Of a stretch of 12,713 nucleotides of DNA, positions 1 through 6,732 are shown piece by piece (the stretch's first letter is position 1; each line of letters begins with the position of its first letter). The stretch covers positions 1 to 12,713 of the forward strand of contig CAMCQL010000036.1 in the NCBI GenBank assembly GCA_945877005.1. Reading direction: 5' to 3'. The DNA is from Chryseobacterium gleum. GTDB taxonomy: Bacteria; Bacteroidota; Bacteroidia; Flavobacteriales_D; Crocinitomicaceae. The position numbers and the translations under genes are program-made. The notes beneath the pieces were generated by a model. That model saw only the letters and a program-made list of their open reading frames with translations. It ran no database searches and was not told where the DNA came from.

Positions 1-894
1 TTCCATGCTAATTTCAAAAAATAAGCCACTTAATTGCTCAACTACTTTTGAATCACCATATACCAATTGATTTGTACCGTTTTCAATTTTAGCTCTATCA
101 GCAACATTATCATTTACAGTGTGTTGTAAACCTGCCAATCTCTTACCCAGTAATTGCACTAAAAAACTTGAAAATTTTTGTACATCAAATTTTTCTAATT
201 CTTCTGAAGAAGTAACTAAATTAATAAGCAGTTGATCTTGATAAAATGATTTTCGTACGACAATATGTCTAAAAAAACCAGTTTTCTTTGGTGGATGCCA
301 AGCTGCTAAGCCTGTTTGTTCTAAATAAACTCTAATTTCTTTAAGTTTCGTTTCAAATTCTTCATCGAACAATCCGCTTTGATGATTAAGACTCTCAACC
401 TTCCACCACGTGCCTCTGCGTTTAAAACCTAAGGCAAATGCGTTGTCTTTTTCCTCATTTAGTTCTAAATCATGTTCAATGGATGAAAAACTATATTCCA
501 TTTTATTTCTGTAGAAATGTGGAATTGGAGATGAAATATAGGTATCAAATAAATTTTCGATGGCATCTACTCTTCCGATTTTTTTAAAAATATCTAAGGT
601 AGAACTTTGTTTGTATTTCTGTTGCATTTCAACAGGAACATAAATATAAGGTGCACCAGATATCTCCTGAAAATCAGTAACTTGTTCTAATGGAGATCTT
701 TTTAGTATCTGAACTAATTTACACTCCGCATGTTTTTTTCTTTTTTTTTCTACGCGAGCTTGAACGAATTGACCAGGAAAAGTATTTTCTACAAAAACAA
801 CAAAATCCCCATTTTCAGTAGGGATTTTTGCGATACCGTTTCCACCAAAAGCATAGCCAGTAATTTCAACCTCAATTATTTCATTTCGATGCAT
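1..894 (-). CDS. rlmD: RlmD/RumA-type RNA (uracil-C5)-methyltransferase, C-terminus missing
   Basis: Open frame from ATG at 894 to the left edge, 298 residues with no stop. The family transfers a methyl group from SAM to C5 of a uracil, classically U1939 of 23S rRNA, in the cytoplasm. The N-terminus (about residues 1-58) reads as a TRAM RNA-binding domain: glycine-rich YAFGGNGIAKI, then PGQFVQARVEKKRKKHAE. Further on are FYRNKMEYSFS (about 108-118), ALGFKRRGTWWKVE, and at the edge LVYGDSKVVEQLSGLFFEIS, which matches the segment just before the SAM-binding domain. The SAM motifs and catalytic cysteine would lie beyond the window. Oddity: the usual Cys-rich iron-sulfur segment (CGGC) is absent; residues 74-92 read DFQEISGAPYIYVPVEMQQ instead. 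It starts 11 bases after lpxA, so it is probably the last visible member of that operon. Family assignment is strong; the exact uracil target is not known. Confidence 0.85.
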   Translation of the reverse strand, partial: MHRNEIIEVEITGYAFGGNGIAKIPTENGDFVVFVENTFPGQFVQARVEKKRKKHAECKLVQILKRSPLEQVTDFQEISGAPYIYVPVEMQQKYKQSSTLDIFKKIGRVDAIENLFDTYISSPIPHFYRNKMEYSFSSIEHDLELNEEKDNAFALGFKRRGTWWKVESLNHQSGLFDEEFETKLKEIRVYLEQTGLAAWHPPKKTGFFRHIVVRKSFYQDQLLINLVTSSEELEKFDVQKFSSFLVQLLGKRLAGLQHTVNDNVADRAKIENGTNQLVYGDSKVVEQLSGLFFEISME

Positions 895-905
895 GTACCA
901 AAAAG

Positions 906-1682
906 TTATATCATTCCACGTATAACTCCTTTATCTGAAGTTTGTATGAATGATAGTATTTCGTTTCTTATTTCAGTTTCAGGTAGCGTATCTAGTACTG
1001 ACTGAATACCCTTAGAGATATTATTATTTTGAACATAAATAATTCGATACACATCCTCAATTTCTCGCACTTGTGCATCTGTCATTCCTCTTCTTCTTAA
1101 TCCAACAGAATTTACTCCTGCAAATGTAAGCGGCTCTCTTGCTGCTTTAATGTAGGGTGGTATATCTTTTCTAACTAACGAAGCTCCACCAATGAACGTA
1201 TGTGCTCCAATATGCATGAACTGTTGAACAGCTACTTTTCCTTCAAGAATAGCAAAATCATCAATGACAACGTGACCGGATAAACCTGTATAAGATGCTA
1301 ATATTACATTGTTTCCAATTTGACAATCGTGAGCAATATGCACATATGTCATCAAAAGACAATTAGAACCAATTTTTGTTGTTAATTTATCTTTTGTACC
1401 TCGATGAATAGTAACACACTCTCGAATTTTTGTATTGTCACCGATTTCAACTGTTGTGTATTCACCGTCAAATTTAAGATCTTGAGGAACCACACCAATT
1501 ACAGCACCCGGGAAAATCTCACAATTTTTACCAATTCGTGTACCAGGATACAAAGTCACATTTGGGTGTATCCTCGTTCCATCTCCAATTTCTACATCTT
1601 CAAATACAGTAGAAAAAGAATCAATGACCACACCCTTACCGATAATAGATGAGGATGAAACATTTGCTAATGGACTTATCAT
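906..1682 (-). CDS. lpxA: acyl-ACP--UDP-N-acetylglucosamine O-acyltransferase LpxA
   Basis: First step of lipid A synthesis: transfer of a 3-hydroxyacyl chain from acyl carrier protein to the 3-OH of UDP-GlcNAc, in the cytoplasm. The 258-residue product is close to the E. coli length (262). Residues 1-185 are left-handed beta-helix hexapeptide repeats (for example IIGKGV, EIGDGT, RIGKNC, KIGSNC, QIGNNV), followed by a helical C-terminus beginning at GVNSVGLRRRG. The motif HIAHDC at 115-120 places the catalytic His at H118 (E. coli H125), with H115 and H137 matching H122 and H144. Q153 occupies the place of E. coli H160. The frame is open 20 codons further upstream, but those would overlap lpxC/fabZ and are not LpxA-like; MISPLANVS at 1682 matches the family N-terminus and leaves a 4-base spacer after the lpxC/fabZ stop. 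Translational coupling to that gene is likely (inference). Confidence 0.97.
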   Translation of the reverse strand: MISPLANVSSSSIIGKGVVIDSFSTVFEDVEIGDGTRIHPNVTLYPGTRIGKNCEIFPGAVIGVVPQDLKFDGEYTTVEIGDNTKIRECVTIHRGTKDKLTTKIGSNCLLMTYVHIAHDCQIGNNVILASYTGLSGHVVIDDFAILEGKVAVQQFMHIGAHTFIGGASLVRKDIPPYIKAAREPLTFAGVNSVGLRRRGMTDAQVREIEDVYRIIYVQNNNISKGIQSVLDTLPETEIRNEILSFIQTSDKGVIRGMI

Positions 1683-1686
1683 ATAA

Positions 1687-3084
1687 TTATTTTTCTTTAA
1701 CAACTTGAGCCAACATCGTTGCTTCTGATGCAACTTGACCATTTACATAAGCAGTACCTTTCATATTTACCAAACCTCTTCGTATAGGTGAAGTCAACAC
1801 CATCTCAATCACTAAAGAGTCACCTGGAATTACTTTTCTTTTAAATTTACATTCATCAATCTTCAAAAAGTAAGTTGAGTATTTTTCTGGCTCGTCTACT
1901 TGATTCAAAGCATAAATACCTCCCACTTGCGCCATCGCCTCTACTTGAAGAACACCTGGCATTACTGGATTTCCAGGGAAATGTCCCATAAAAAATGGCT
2001 CATTCATTGTCACATTTTTCACGCCTATTACATGCTCTGGTCCTAATTCCATTATTTTATCAACTAATAAAAATGGATATCTATGAGGCAACATTTTTTC
2101 AATAGCAATAATGTCAAACAAAGGTTCTTTCGTTAAGTCAAACTTACGTCCTTCACTTGCTTGTTTTTTGATTTGATCTTTAAGTATTTTAGCGAATTTC
2201 ACATTTCCATAATGACCAGGTCTTGCTGCTAGGATATGTGCTTTAATTGGTTTTCCAACTAAAGCTAAATCTCCAATTATATCTAACAACTTATGACGAG
2301 CAGGCTCATTGTCAAAACGTAATTTTGAGCTATTTAACACACCAATACCATTGTATTGTACTTTCAATTCTTCTTTACCAAGTAATTTCGCAAGACGATC
2401 CAATTCTTCTTGTTCAACAATTTCTTTGTCTACCAATACAATCGCGTTGTCTAAATCTCCTCCTTTTATTAAATTATTATTTGCTAAATATTCCAATTCT
2501 CTGAGAAATACAAAAGTTCTACAATTTGCTATTTCTGTTTTGAATTCTTCTAATTTATAAATATTTGCATGCTGCGTCCCTAACAATGGCGATTTGTAAT
2601 CTACCATTACTGTAATACGATATTCCTTGTCTGGTATAGCTAAAAATTCAATCCCTTTTTCAACGTCTTCCCAAGGTATATTTTCTGTCAACTCTAAATA
2701 ATCTCTATCTGCAGTTTGTTCTATTAATCCTACTTTTTCAATTCCCTCAATAAATAAGATAGAACTTCCATCCATTATTGGAATTTCTTGTCCATCAAGT
2801 TTAATCAAAGCATTGTCAACTTGTAAGCCATACAAAGCTGCCAAAATATGTTCAGTTGTATAAACACGAGCCCCATTTGATTCTAGGGTAGTGCCTCTAT
2901 CTGTAGCGACCACTAAATCAACATCTGCCTTAATGATTGGTTGACCCTCTATATCTATTCGCTGAAATTTATACCCGTGATTTTCTGGCGCTGGACATAC
3001 TTCAATGTTCACAATAACACCTGTATGTAAACCTACTCCAGTAAATTTAACGCTCTCCTTAAGGGTTTTTTGTTTATCAGCCAT
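1687..3084 (-). CDS. lpxC/fabZ: bifunctional LpxC deacetylase / FabZ dehydratase fusion
   Basis: A 465-residue fusion of two enzymes. Residues 1 to about 305 are LpxC, the zinc-dependent UDP-3-O-acyl-GlcNAc deacetylase that commits the cell to lipid A. Its TTEH motif gives E78 (general base) and zinc ligand H79; ARHKLLDIIGD gives zinc ligands H264 and D268; RPGHYGN gives H291, the counterpart of E. coli H265. Residues about 320-465 are FabZ, the 3-hydroxyacyl-ACP dehydratase of fatty-acid elongation, with IEKMLPHRYPFLLVD and GHFPGNPVMPGVLQVEAMAQ (catalytic H368 and E382, separated by 14 residues as in FabZ). The fusion is known in Bacteroidota and may balance hydroxyacyl-ACP use between lipid A and fatty acids (inference). 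Start at ATG 3084 gives the family N-terminus KQKTLKESVKFTGVGLHTG. It lies 6 bases after lpxD and 4 before lpxA. Both active sites look intact. Confidence 0.97.
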   Translation of the reverse strand: MADKQKTLKESVKFTGVGLHTGVIVNIEVCPAPENHGYKFQRIDIEGQPIIKADVDLVVATDRGTTLESNGARVYTTEHILAALYGLQVDNALIKLDGQEIPIMDGSSILFIEGIEKVGLIEQTADRDYLELTENIPWEDVEKGIEFLAIPDKEYRITVMVDYKSPLLGTQHANIYKLEEFKTEIANCRTFVFLRELEYLANNNLIKGGDLDNAIVLVDKEIVEQEELDRLAKLLGKEELKVQYNGIGVLNSSKLRFDNEPARHKLLDIIGDLALVGKPIKAHILAARPGHYGNVKFAKILKDQIKKQASEGRKFDLTKEPLFDIIAIEKMLPHRYPFLLVDKIMELGPEHVIGVKNVTMNEPFFMGHFPGNPVMPGVLQVEAMAQVGGIYALNQVDEPEKYSTYFLKIDECKFKRKVIPGDSLVIEMVLTSPIRRGLVNMKGTAYVNGQVASEATMLAQVVKEK

Positions 3085-3090
3085 TGTAAC

Positions 3091-4128
3091 TTATTTTGTG
3101 ATTTCTTTAATTTTTTTGTCGAGTTCTTGTAATTTATTCAAAATGTAAGGCAATTTTCTAAAACCAAAGTATGATTTTTTAAAATCCTCCATAGGAATCC
3201 CTGGAGACCCCATCAAAGTCGCCTCTTTCTTTACTGAATTGGGAATGCCAGACTGTGCTACAATTTTTGAATTATCGGCAATGAAAAGATGTCCCGCTAT
3301 TCCTGCTTGCCCACCTATCATTACTTGTTTACCTATTTTTGCTGAACCTGCAACACCAACTTGTGCTGCCATTACCGTGTTCTCACCTACTTCAACATTG
3401 TGAGCTATTTGAACTAAATTATCTAGCTTAACACCTTTTCGAATAAACGTAGAACCCATCGTTGCTCGATCTATAGTAGCATTTGCTCCAATTTCAACAT
3501 CGTCTTCAATGACAACATTTCCAATTTGCGGGATTTTTTTGTAAGAACCATTTTCATCTGGCGCAAACCCAAAACCATCTGAACCAATTACAACGCCTGA
3601 ATGAATAATACAATTTGAACCTATTTCACAATCTCTATAAACAGAAACACCAGAATAGATAATCGTATTATCACCTACTATCACATTATCTCCAATGTAA
3701 ACATTTGGATAAATTTTTACATTTTTTCCAATCTTAGAATGATCACTGATGTACGCAAAAGCACCAATATAAACATCTTCTCCAATAATTGCTTTATCAG
3801 CAATAAAACTTGGTTGTTCAATTTTAGGTTCTTTCAAACGTATTTGATCATAAAATTCGAGTAATTGAGCAAAACATGCGTACGCATCATCAACTTTAAT
3901 CAGTGTTAAAAAAGGAGGTAAAGGTTTAGAATGAACAAAAGTTTTATTCACAATACAGATGGTTGACTCTGTAGTGTATATGTATTCTTCGTACTTGGAA
4001 TTGGCTAAAAAAGACAATTTTCCAATAGCGCCCTCTTCAATTTTAGCTAATCCATTTACTTTCGAAGTTGCATCTCCGATTATTTCGCCGTCTAGAATAC
4101 CGGCAATTTGCTCTGCAGAAAATTCCAT
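3091..4128 (-). CDS. lpxD: UDP-3-O-acylglucosamine N-acyltransferase LpxD
   Basis: Third step of lipid A synthesis: adds a second hydroxyacyl chain to the free amine made by LpxC, giving UDP-2,3-diacylglucosamine. The product has 345 residues (E. coli LpxD 341). Residues 1 to about 100 are the uridine-binding domain (MEFSAEQIAGILDGEIIGD, GKLSFLANSKY); about 105-310 are hexapeptide repeats with the LpxD signature GSDGFGFAP at 182-190 and the catalytic H243 in QIAHNVEVG; the end is a short helix. The frame opens 11 codons earlier (MLSNGFVYFCN), but that extension is not family-like and would run through a promoter-like element; ATG 4128 fits the alignment. It is the first gene of the lpxD-lpxC/fabZ-lpxA group and is preceded by a 77-base gap with a promoter candidate, so it may head its own transcript. 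Confidence 0.96.
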   Translation of the reverse strand: MEFSAEQIAGILDGEIIGDATSKVNGLAKIEEGAIGKLSFLANSKYEEYIYTTESTICIVNKTFVHSKPLPPFLTLIKVDDAYACFAQLLEFYDQIRLKEPKIEQPSFIADKAIIGEDVYIGAFAYISDHSKIGKNVKIYPNVYIGDNVIVGDNTIIYSGVSVYRDCEIGSNCIIHSGVVIGSDGFGFAPDENGSYKKIPQIGNVVIEDDVEIGANATIDRATMGSTFIRKGVKLDNLVQIAHNVEVGENTVMAAQVGVAGSAKIGKQVMIGGQAGIAGHLFIADNSKIVAQSGIPNSVKKEATLMGSPGIPMEDFKKSYFGFRKLPYILNKLQELDKKIKEITK

Positions 4129-4132
4129 ATTA

Positions 4133-4161
4133 CAAAAATAAACAAATCCATTTGATAGCAA
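4133..4161 (-). promoter_or_regulatory. candidate Bacteroidota-type promoter for lpxD operon
   Basis: On the minus strand, TATTTTTG (4140 down to 4133) matches the -7 consensus TAnnTTTG exactly, and TTG (4161 to 4159) lies 18 bases upstream, close to the expected -33 position. Only four bases separate the element from the lpxD ATG at 4128, so a transcript from here would have almost no leader. The motif match is seen; promoter activity is inferred, and AT-rich DNA yields such matches by chance. Confidence 0.5.
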
Positions 4162-4205
4162 CTACCTACAACATACGAATTATTAACACTGAAATACTTA
4201 TTATT

Positions 4206-4889
4206 TTAATGACATAGTTTTGAATAAATGGAATTTATTTTTATTATGTTCATTTTATCTTTGTACCAAATTGCTTTAATTTCCACCATTGAAGTATCTA
4301 GTGTTACTTCTAATGTATGTACTTTTTGATCTTTAAGCTCCATATTGGATGCGCCAAAATTAAATTTCGAATGATCTTTTATGATCTTGTAAGCAAATTC
4401 ATCATCTCTCCAGTTGAGTTTTTTCACTTGGGTGGAAATGGAATCTTTCTTTTGAATAAATAAAAAATCTTTTTGTTTCGGCGAAACAATTATTTCACCA
4501 TAGCCCTCTTTGCTAAATCGAATCTTACTAGATTGTTTAGAATCAAAAGGTACCATCTCTCCAACAAACGCATCTTTTGGAATTACAAAATAGACTTTGT
4601 GTTGTTTTGATGAAAATAAATAGACTTTGTGATCAGCATGTGTTTGACTTCGTTCAAAATCAACTTCAGCTTCATTGGCAAACGAAATAAAATCTTTCTC
4701 TGATTTCAACCATGAAAATTTAGATCGATTCTTTTCTGAAATAATTATCATTTTGGTGAGTAAACTACCCTTTACCCTATTTTCAGGAAGCCAGCTACAT
4801 CCACGATTCTCAAAAAACAACACGACAAACATTGTTGATATTACAAATCCAATTCCGTAATACATTAATCTTCTCAAAAAGCTCTTCAT
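4206..4889 (-). CDS. membrane-anchored protein of unknown function
   Basis: A 227-residue protein that I cannot assign to a function. Residues 1-7 are basic (KSFLRR), followed by one hydrophobic segment at about 10-27 (YYGIGFVISTMFVVLFF), so a single N-terminal membrane anchor with the rest probably periplasmic is expected. After it comes GCSWLPENRVKG (30-41), then EAEVDFERSQT (73-83) and beta-rich stretches to the end. From memory, this CxxxPxxRV followed by E-VDF-xS layout resembles a family of short anchored proteins common in Flavobacteriia, here with a longer C-terminus; that is unverified. Residues 87-102 contain the pentapeptide HKVY(L/F) twice, ten residues apart, from a 14-base direct repeat. 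ATG 4889 lies 8 bases after the ABC transporter stop, suggesting co-transcription. It is separated from lpxD by 77 bases. No catalytic motif is apparent. Confidence 0.8.
   Translation of the reverse strand: MKSFLRRLMYYGIGFVISTMFVVLFFENRGCSWLPENRVKGSLLTKMIIISEKNRSKFSWLKSEKDFISFANEAEVDFERSQTHADHKVYLFSSKQHKVYFVIPKDAFVGEMVPFDSKQSSKIRFSKEGYGEIIVSPKQKDFLFIQKKDSISTQVKKLNWRDDEFAYKIIKDHSKFNFGASNMELKDQKVHTLEVTLDTSMVEIKAIWYKDKMNIIKINSIYSKLCH
4588..4631. repeat. 14-base direct repeat, 30-base period, inside coding sequence
   Basis: AAATAGACTTTGTG occurs at 4588-4601 and again at 4618-4631 on the plus strand. The 30-base spacing keeps frame, so the minus-strand protein repeats HKVY plus an aromatic or aliphatic residue ten positions apart. 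The repeat is exact; a small tandem duplication is one explanation, chance in AT-rich sequence another. Confidence 0.8.
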
Positions 4890-4897
4890 TTTAATCT

Positions 4898-6637
4898 TTA
4901 TTTTTCAGTTTTTGTTAATTGTTCTTGATACATATTGAAATAATGCCCTTTTCTTTTCATCAATTCATCGTGTGTGCCTACTTCTTCAATTTCACCTTCA
5001 TTCAACACGTAAATACGATCCACAAAACGAAGTGAAGAAACCCTATGACTAACAATAATCGTCATTGCATTTATTTCATTCAATGAATTCAGAATTACAT
5101 CTTCGGTATGTGTATCTACTGCAGATAAACAATCATCTAAAATTAATAATTCAGGTCGACGAATCAATGCACGTGCAATACTTAATCGTTGTTTTTGTCC
5201 ACCACTTAAATTCACCCCTCTTTCTCCCAATAAAGTATCAAATTTATCTGGAAATTCTACGATATCATGGTAAATATGCGCTTGTTTTGTCACTCTATTA
5301 ATTTCATCCTCTGTTATTTTATCACTTACCCCGAAGAGAATGTTATTCCGAATGGTGTCAGAAAACAAAAATACCTCTTGCGGCACAACACCAACTTTAG
5401 ATCTATAAGTATTTATATCTAATGATTTTATCGGATAATTATTAATCGTTATTTCACCACTCGAACAATCAAACTGTCTCATTAACAAATGTAATAAAGT
5501 ACTTTTACCAGCACCGGTATTTCCTACGAATCCAATTTTTTCTCCTTTATTCAATTCAAAATTGATTGATTTTAAGACTTTTTCGTTTTCATAAGAAAAA
5601 CAAACATCAGAAAAAACAATCCGTTCTACATGTTCTAATTTTACATCACCACTATTAATTTCTGGTTTTTCTAATAAAAACTCATTGATTCTATCCTGTG
5701 ATGCTGCAGCACGTTGGATAATTGAAGTCACCCATCCAACACTAGCGAATGGCCATGTTAACATGTTAATGTAAAAAATAAACGCTACAATATCGCCAGG
5801 AGTAATAATTTTTTGGTAGGTCAATATACCTCCATAATAAATTGCTAGCAATGTACTTAATCCAATTAAAAAAACAATCGTAGGCATAAACAACGAATTC
5901 ACACGTACTTGCTTCATTGATTTAATTTTGTAATTTTCAGCAGAAGCCGCAAATTTAGTTGCCATTTCTACTTCTCTCAAATAGGCTTTAATTACTCTAA
6001 TTCCTGAAAAGGTTTCTTGAACAATCGTTGACATTATTGATTGTTCTTTTTGTGCTTCCTTACTGAGGAAATTCATTCTACTCGATACTTTGTAAATTAA
6101 TACCGACATAATTGGAAGTGGAGTTAGCACCAATAATGTTAGACTTACATTAATCTTTAGCATCGTATAAATGGCCATTATTGACAAAATAGCCAAATTT
6201 ATTGTGTACATCAATCCAGGACCTAAATACATTCTCACTTGTGAAACATCCTCTGAAATACGATTCATTAAATCTCCAGTGCTATTTTTTTTATAAAAAC
6301 GGTAGGATAATTTTTGGTAATGTGCAAAAATTTCATTTTTCAAATCATACTCAATGTATCTTGAAACAATAATGATTGTTTGTCTTGTTAGAAAAAGAAA
6401 AAAACCTTTAAGAATGGAGAAAATTAAATAAATGCCTGCTAGTTTTAAACTTAGAAAAAGAATTTTATTGAAATCTCTAGTATAACTTAAATTTTCAATG
6501 AAATCGTTCACCGCATTCTTAACAATTTTAGGCATTTCAACACCAAAAAAATTAGACGCACAGATGAAAATTACACCCATAATAATGCGCCACTTATATT
6601 TAAAAATATATTTATTCAAATAAGTTAAGGGCTTCAT
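4898..6637 (-). CDS. ABC exporter half-transporter (TMD-NBD) with degenerate ATP site
   Basis: A 579-residue inner-membrane half-transporter: an ABC exporter membrane domain (residues about 15-310, six hydrophobic segments) fused to a nucleotide-binding domain (about 335-579). Visible motifs are Walker A GNTGAGKST (372-380), Q-loop Q420 in VGVVPQEVFLF, signature LSGGQKQR (477-484), Walker B LLILD (497-501) and H-loop H531. The residue after Walker B is D502 where active exporters have the catalytic Glu, and the following CLSAVDTHTED resembles MdlA/YheI-type subunits. Such subunits normally pair with a second half-transporter to form a heterodimer with one active site, but no partner is in the window. 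The substrate is unknown; proximity to lpx genes would suggest lipid A flipping (MsbA), but the degenerate site makes a multidrug- or lipid-type heterodimer more likely. ATG 6637 gives the family-like start MKPLTYLNKYIFKYKWRI. It probably heads the minus-strand operon. Confidence 0.93.
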   Translation of the reverse strand: MKPLTYLNKYIFKYKWRIIMGVIFICASNFFGVEMPKIVKNAVNDFIENLSYTRDFNKILFLSLKLAGIYLIFSILKGFFLFLTRQTIIIVSRYIEYDLKNEIFAHYQKLSYRFYKKNSTGDLMNRISEDVSQVRMYLGPGLMYTINLAILSIMAIYTMLKINVSLTLLVLTPLPIMSVLIYKVSSRMNFLSKEAQKEQSIMSTIVQETFSGIRVIKAYLREVEMATKFAASAENYKIKSMKQVRVNSLFMPTIVFLIGLSTLLAIYYGGILTYQKIITPGDIVAFIFYINMLTWPFASVGWVTSIIQRAAASQDRINEFLLEKPEINSGDVKLEHVERIVFSDVCFSYENEKVLKSINFELNKGEKIGFVGNTGAGKSTLLHLLMRQFDCSSGEITINNYPIKSLDINTYRSKVGVVPQEVFLFSDTIRNNILFGVSDKITEDEINRVTKQAHIYHDIVEFPDKFDTLLGERGVNLSGGQKQRLSIARALIRRPELLILDDCLSAVDTHTEDVILNSLNEINAMTIIVSHRVSSLRFVDRIYVLNEGEIEEVGTHDELMKRKGHYFNMYQEQLTKTEK

Positions 6638-6650
6638 CAGATAATTTCTC

Positions 6651-6666
6651 TATTTTTGCAAAACTA
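6651..6666. promoter_or_regulatory. back-to-back -7-like elements in divergent intergenic region
   Basis: The 95-base gap between the ABC transporter and the dehydrogenase contains TATTTTTG on the plus strand (6651-6658) and TAGTTTTG on the minus strand (6666-6659). Both fit TAnnTTTG, and together they form the palindrome TTTTGCAAAA at 6654-6663. The plus element would give a leader of about 65-70 bases for the dehydrogenase, the minus element one of about 15-20 bases for the transporter. I see no well-spaced TTG at -33 for either, so support is partial. Nothing else is evident in this gap. Confidence 0.4.
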
Positions 6667-6732
6667 ATTGAATGAAACAAATAAACTTCATTCTAAATTA
6701 AAAATAAATACGTTCTACAATTTTTTGTCGAT

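Noticed and set aside
730..1005. Plus-strand open frame opposite the methyltransferase and the end of lpxA
   Set aside because: It is antisense to two well-supported genes and has no recognisable protein features.
1683..1742. Twenty-codon upstream extension of lpxA
   Set aside because: It overlaps lpxC/fabZ, is not LpxA-like, and the ATG at 1682 gives the normal length and N-terminus.
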